A stretch of DNA of 64,000 nt, taken from assembly GCF_901709675.1 (NCBI RefSeq), contig NC_051088.1, positions 15,304,193 to 15,368,192 on the forward strand. Reading direction: 5' to 3'. This document shows positions 63,983 to 64,000 of the stretch, piece by piece. Numbering within the stretch: position 1 is the stretch's first letter; each line of letters begins with the position of its first letter. Origin of the DNA: Syngnathus acus (Eukaryota; Chordata; Actinopteri; Syngnathiformes; Syngnathidae). The notes under the pieces are model-generated. The model saw only the letters and a program-made list of their open reading frames with translations. It did no database searches and was not told where the DNA came from. The translations under genes were made by a program, and so were the position numbers.

Positions 63983-64000
63983 TAGTGTTTCCCAACCTTT
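63983..64000. repeat. Start of a repeat cut by the window edge
   Basis: The last 18 bases read tagtgtttcccaaccttt, the usual beginning of a hAT/Charlie-like or related interspersed repeat in vertebrates. Only the edge is visible. Confidence 0.35.

Overview
The window is eukaryotic nuclear DNA, almost certainly from a ray-finned (teleost) fish. It is AT-rich, has compact spliced genes with GT/AG introns, long di- and tetranucleotide microsatellites, a Tc1/mariner element with IR/DR-type termini, a non-LTR retrotransposon and several interspersed repeats of the kind common in fish. No prokaryotic operons, CRISPR arrays or rRNA genes are seen. I found no tRNA, but short RNAs cannot be excluded by eye.

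Layout, left to right. (1) 1-5.2 kb: non-coding DNA with ATGG, GT/AC and GA microsatellites, leading into nhlh2 (single coding exon, 5293-5667, +), a neuronal bHLH factor. (2) 5.7-17.2 kb: non-coding DNA with repeats and a possible untranslated first exon of vangl1 near 12.74-12.96 kb. (3) 17.28-32.41 kb (+): vangl1, a planar cell polarity membrane protein, with eight coding exons joined here into 536 residues. Its large intron between 20.87 and 28.20 kb holds an antisense non-LTR retrotransposon and an unexpected TATA-driven exon candidate. (4) 34.38-36.84 kb (-): casq2, cardiac calsequestrin, 11 exons, 406 residues. (5) 37.39-40.27 kb (+): poglut1, an ER protein O-glucosyltransferase, 11 exons, 386 residues, ending in KTEL. 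It is head-to-head with casq2 across 547 bp. (6) 41.75-43.25 kb: Tc1-like transposon with an intact 339-residue transposase but a shortened right end. (7) 43.65-47.92 kb (+): timmdc1, a complex I assembly factor, 7 exons, 325 residues. (8) 48.73 kb to the window edge (+): an abcc4 (MRP4)-like ABC transporter. Its first 20 coding exons (854 residues, through NBD1 and into the second membrane domain) are present and it continues beyond the window.

The genes do not form one pathway. From general knowledge, nhlh2-vangl1-casq2 match a human 1p13 neighbourhood, poglut1-timmdc1 a human 3q13 neighbourhood and ABCC4 is on human 13q, so the window joins vertebrate synteny blocks. Exon boundaries were set by hand from splice dinucleotides, reading phase and remembered family sequence, and every exon join listed keeps frame. 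The most novel-looking item is the TATA box plus 61-codon exon inside the vangl1 intron (25304-25596), whose donor is in phase with vangl1 exon 28199-28630 and could give an alternative N-terminus.
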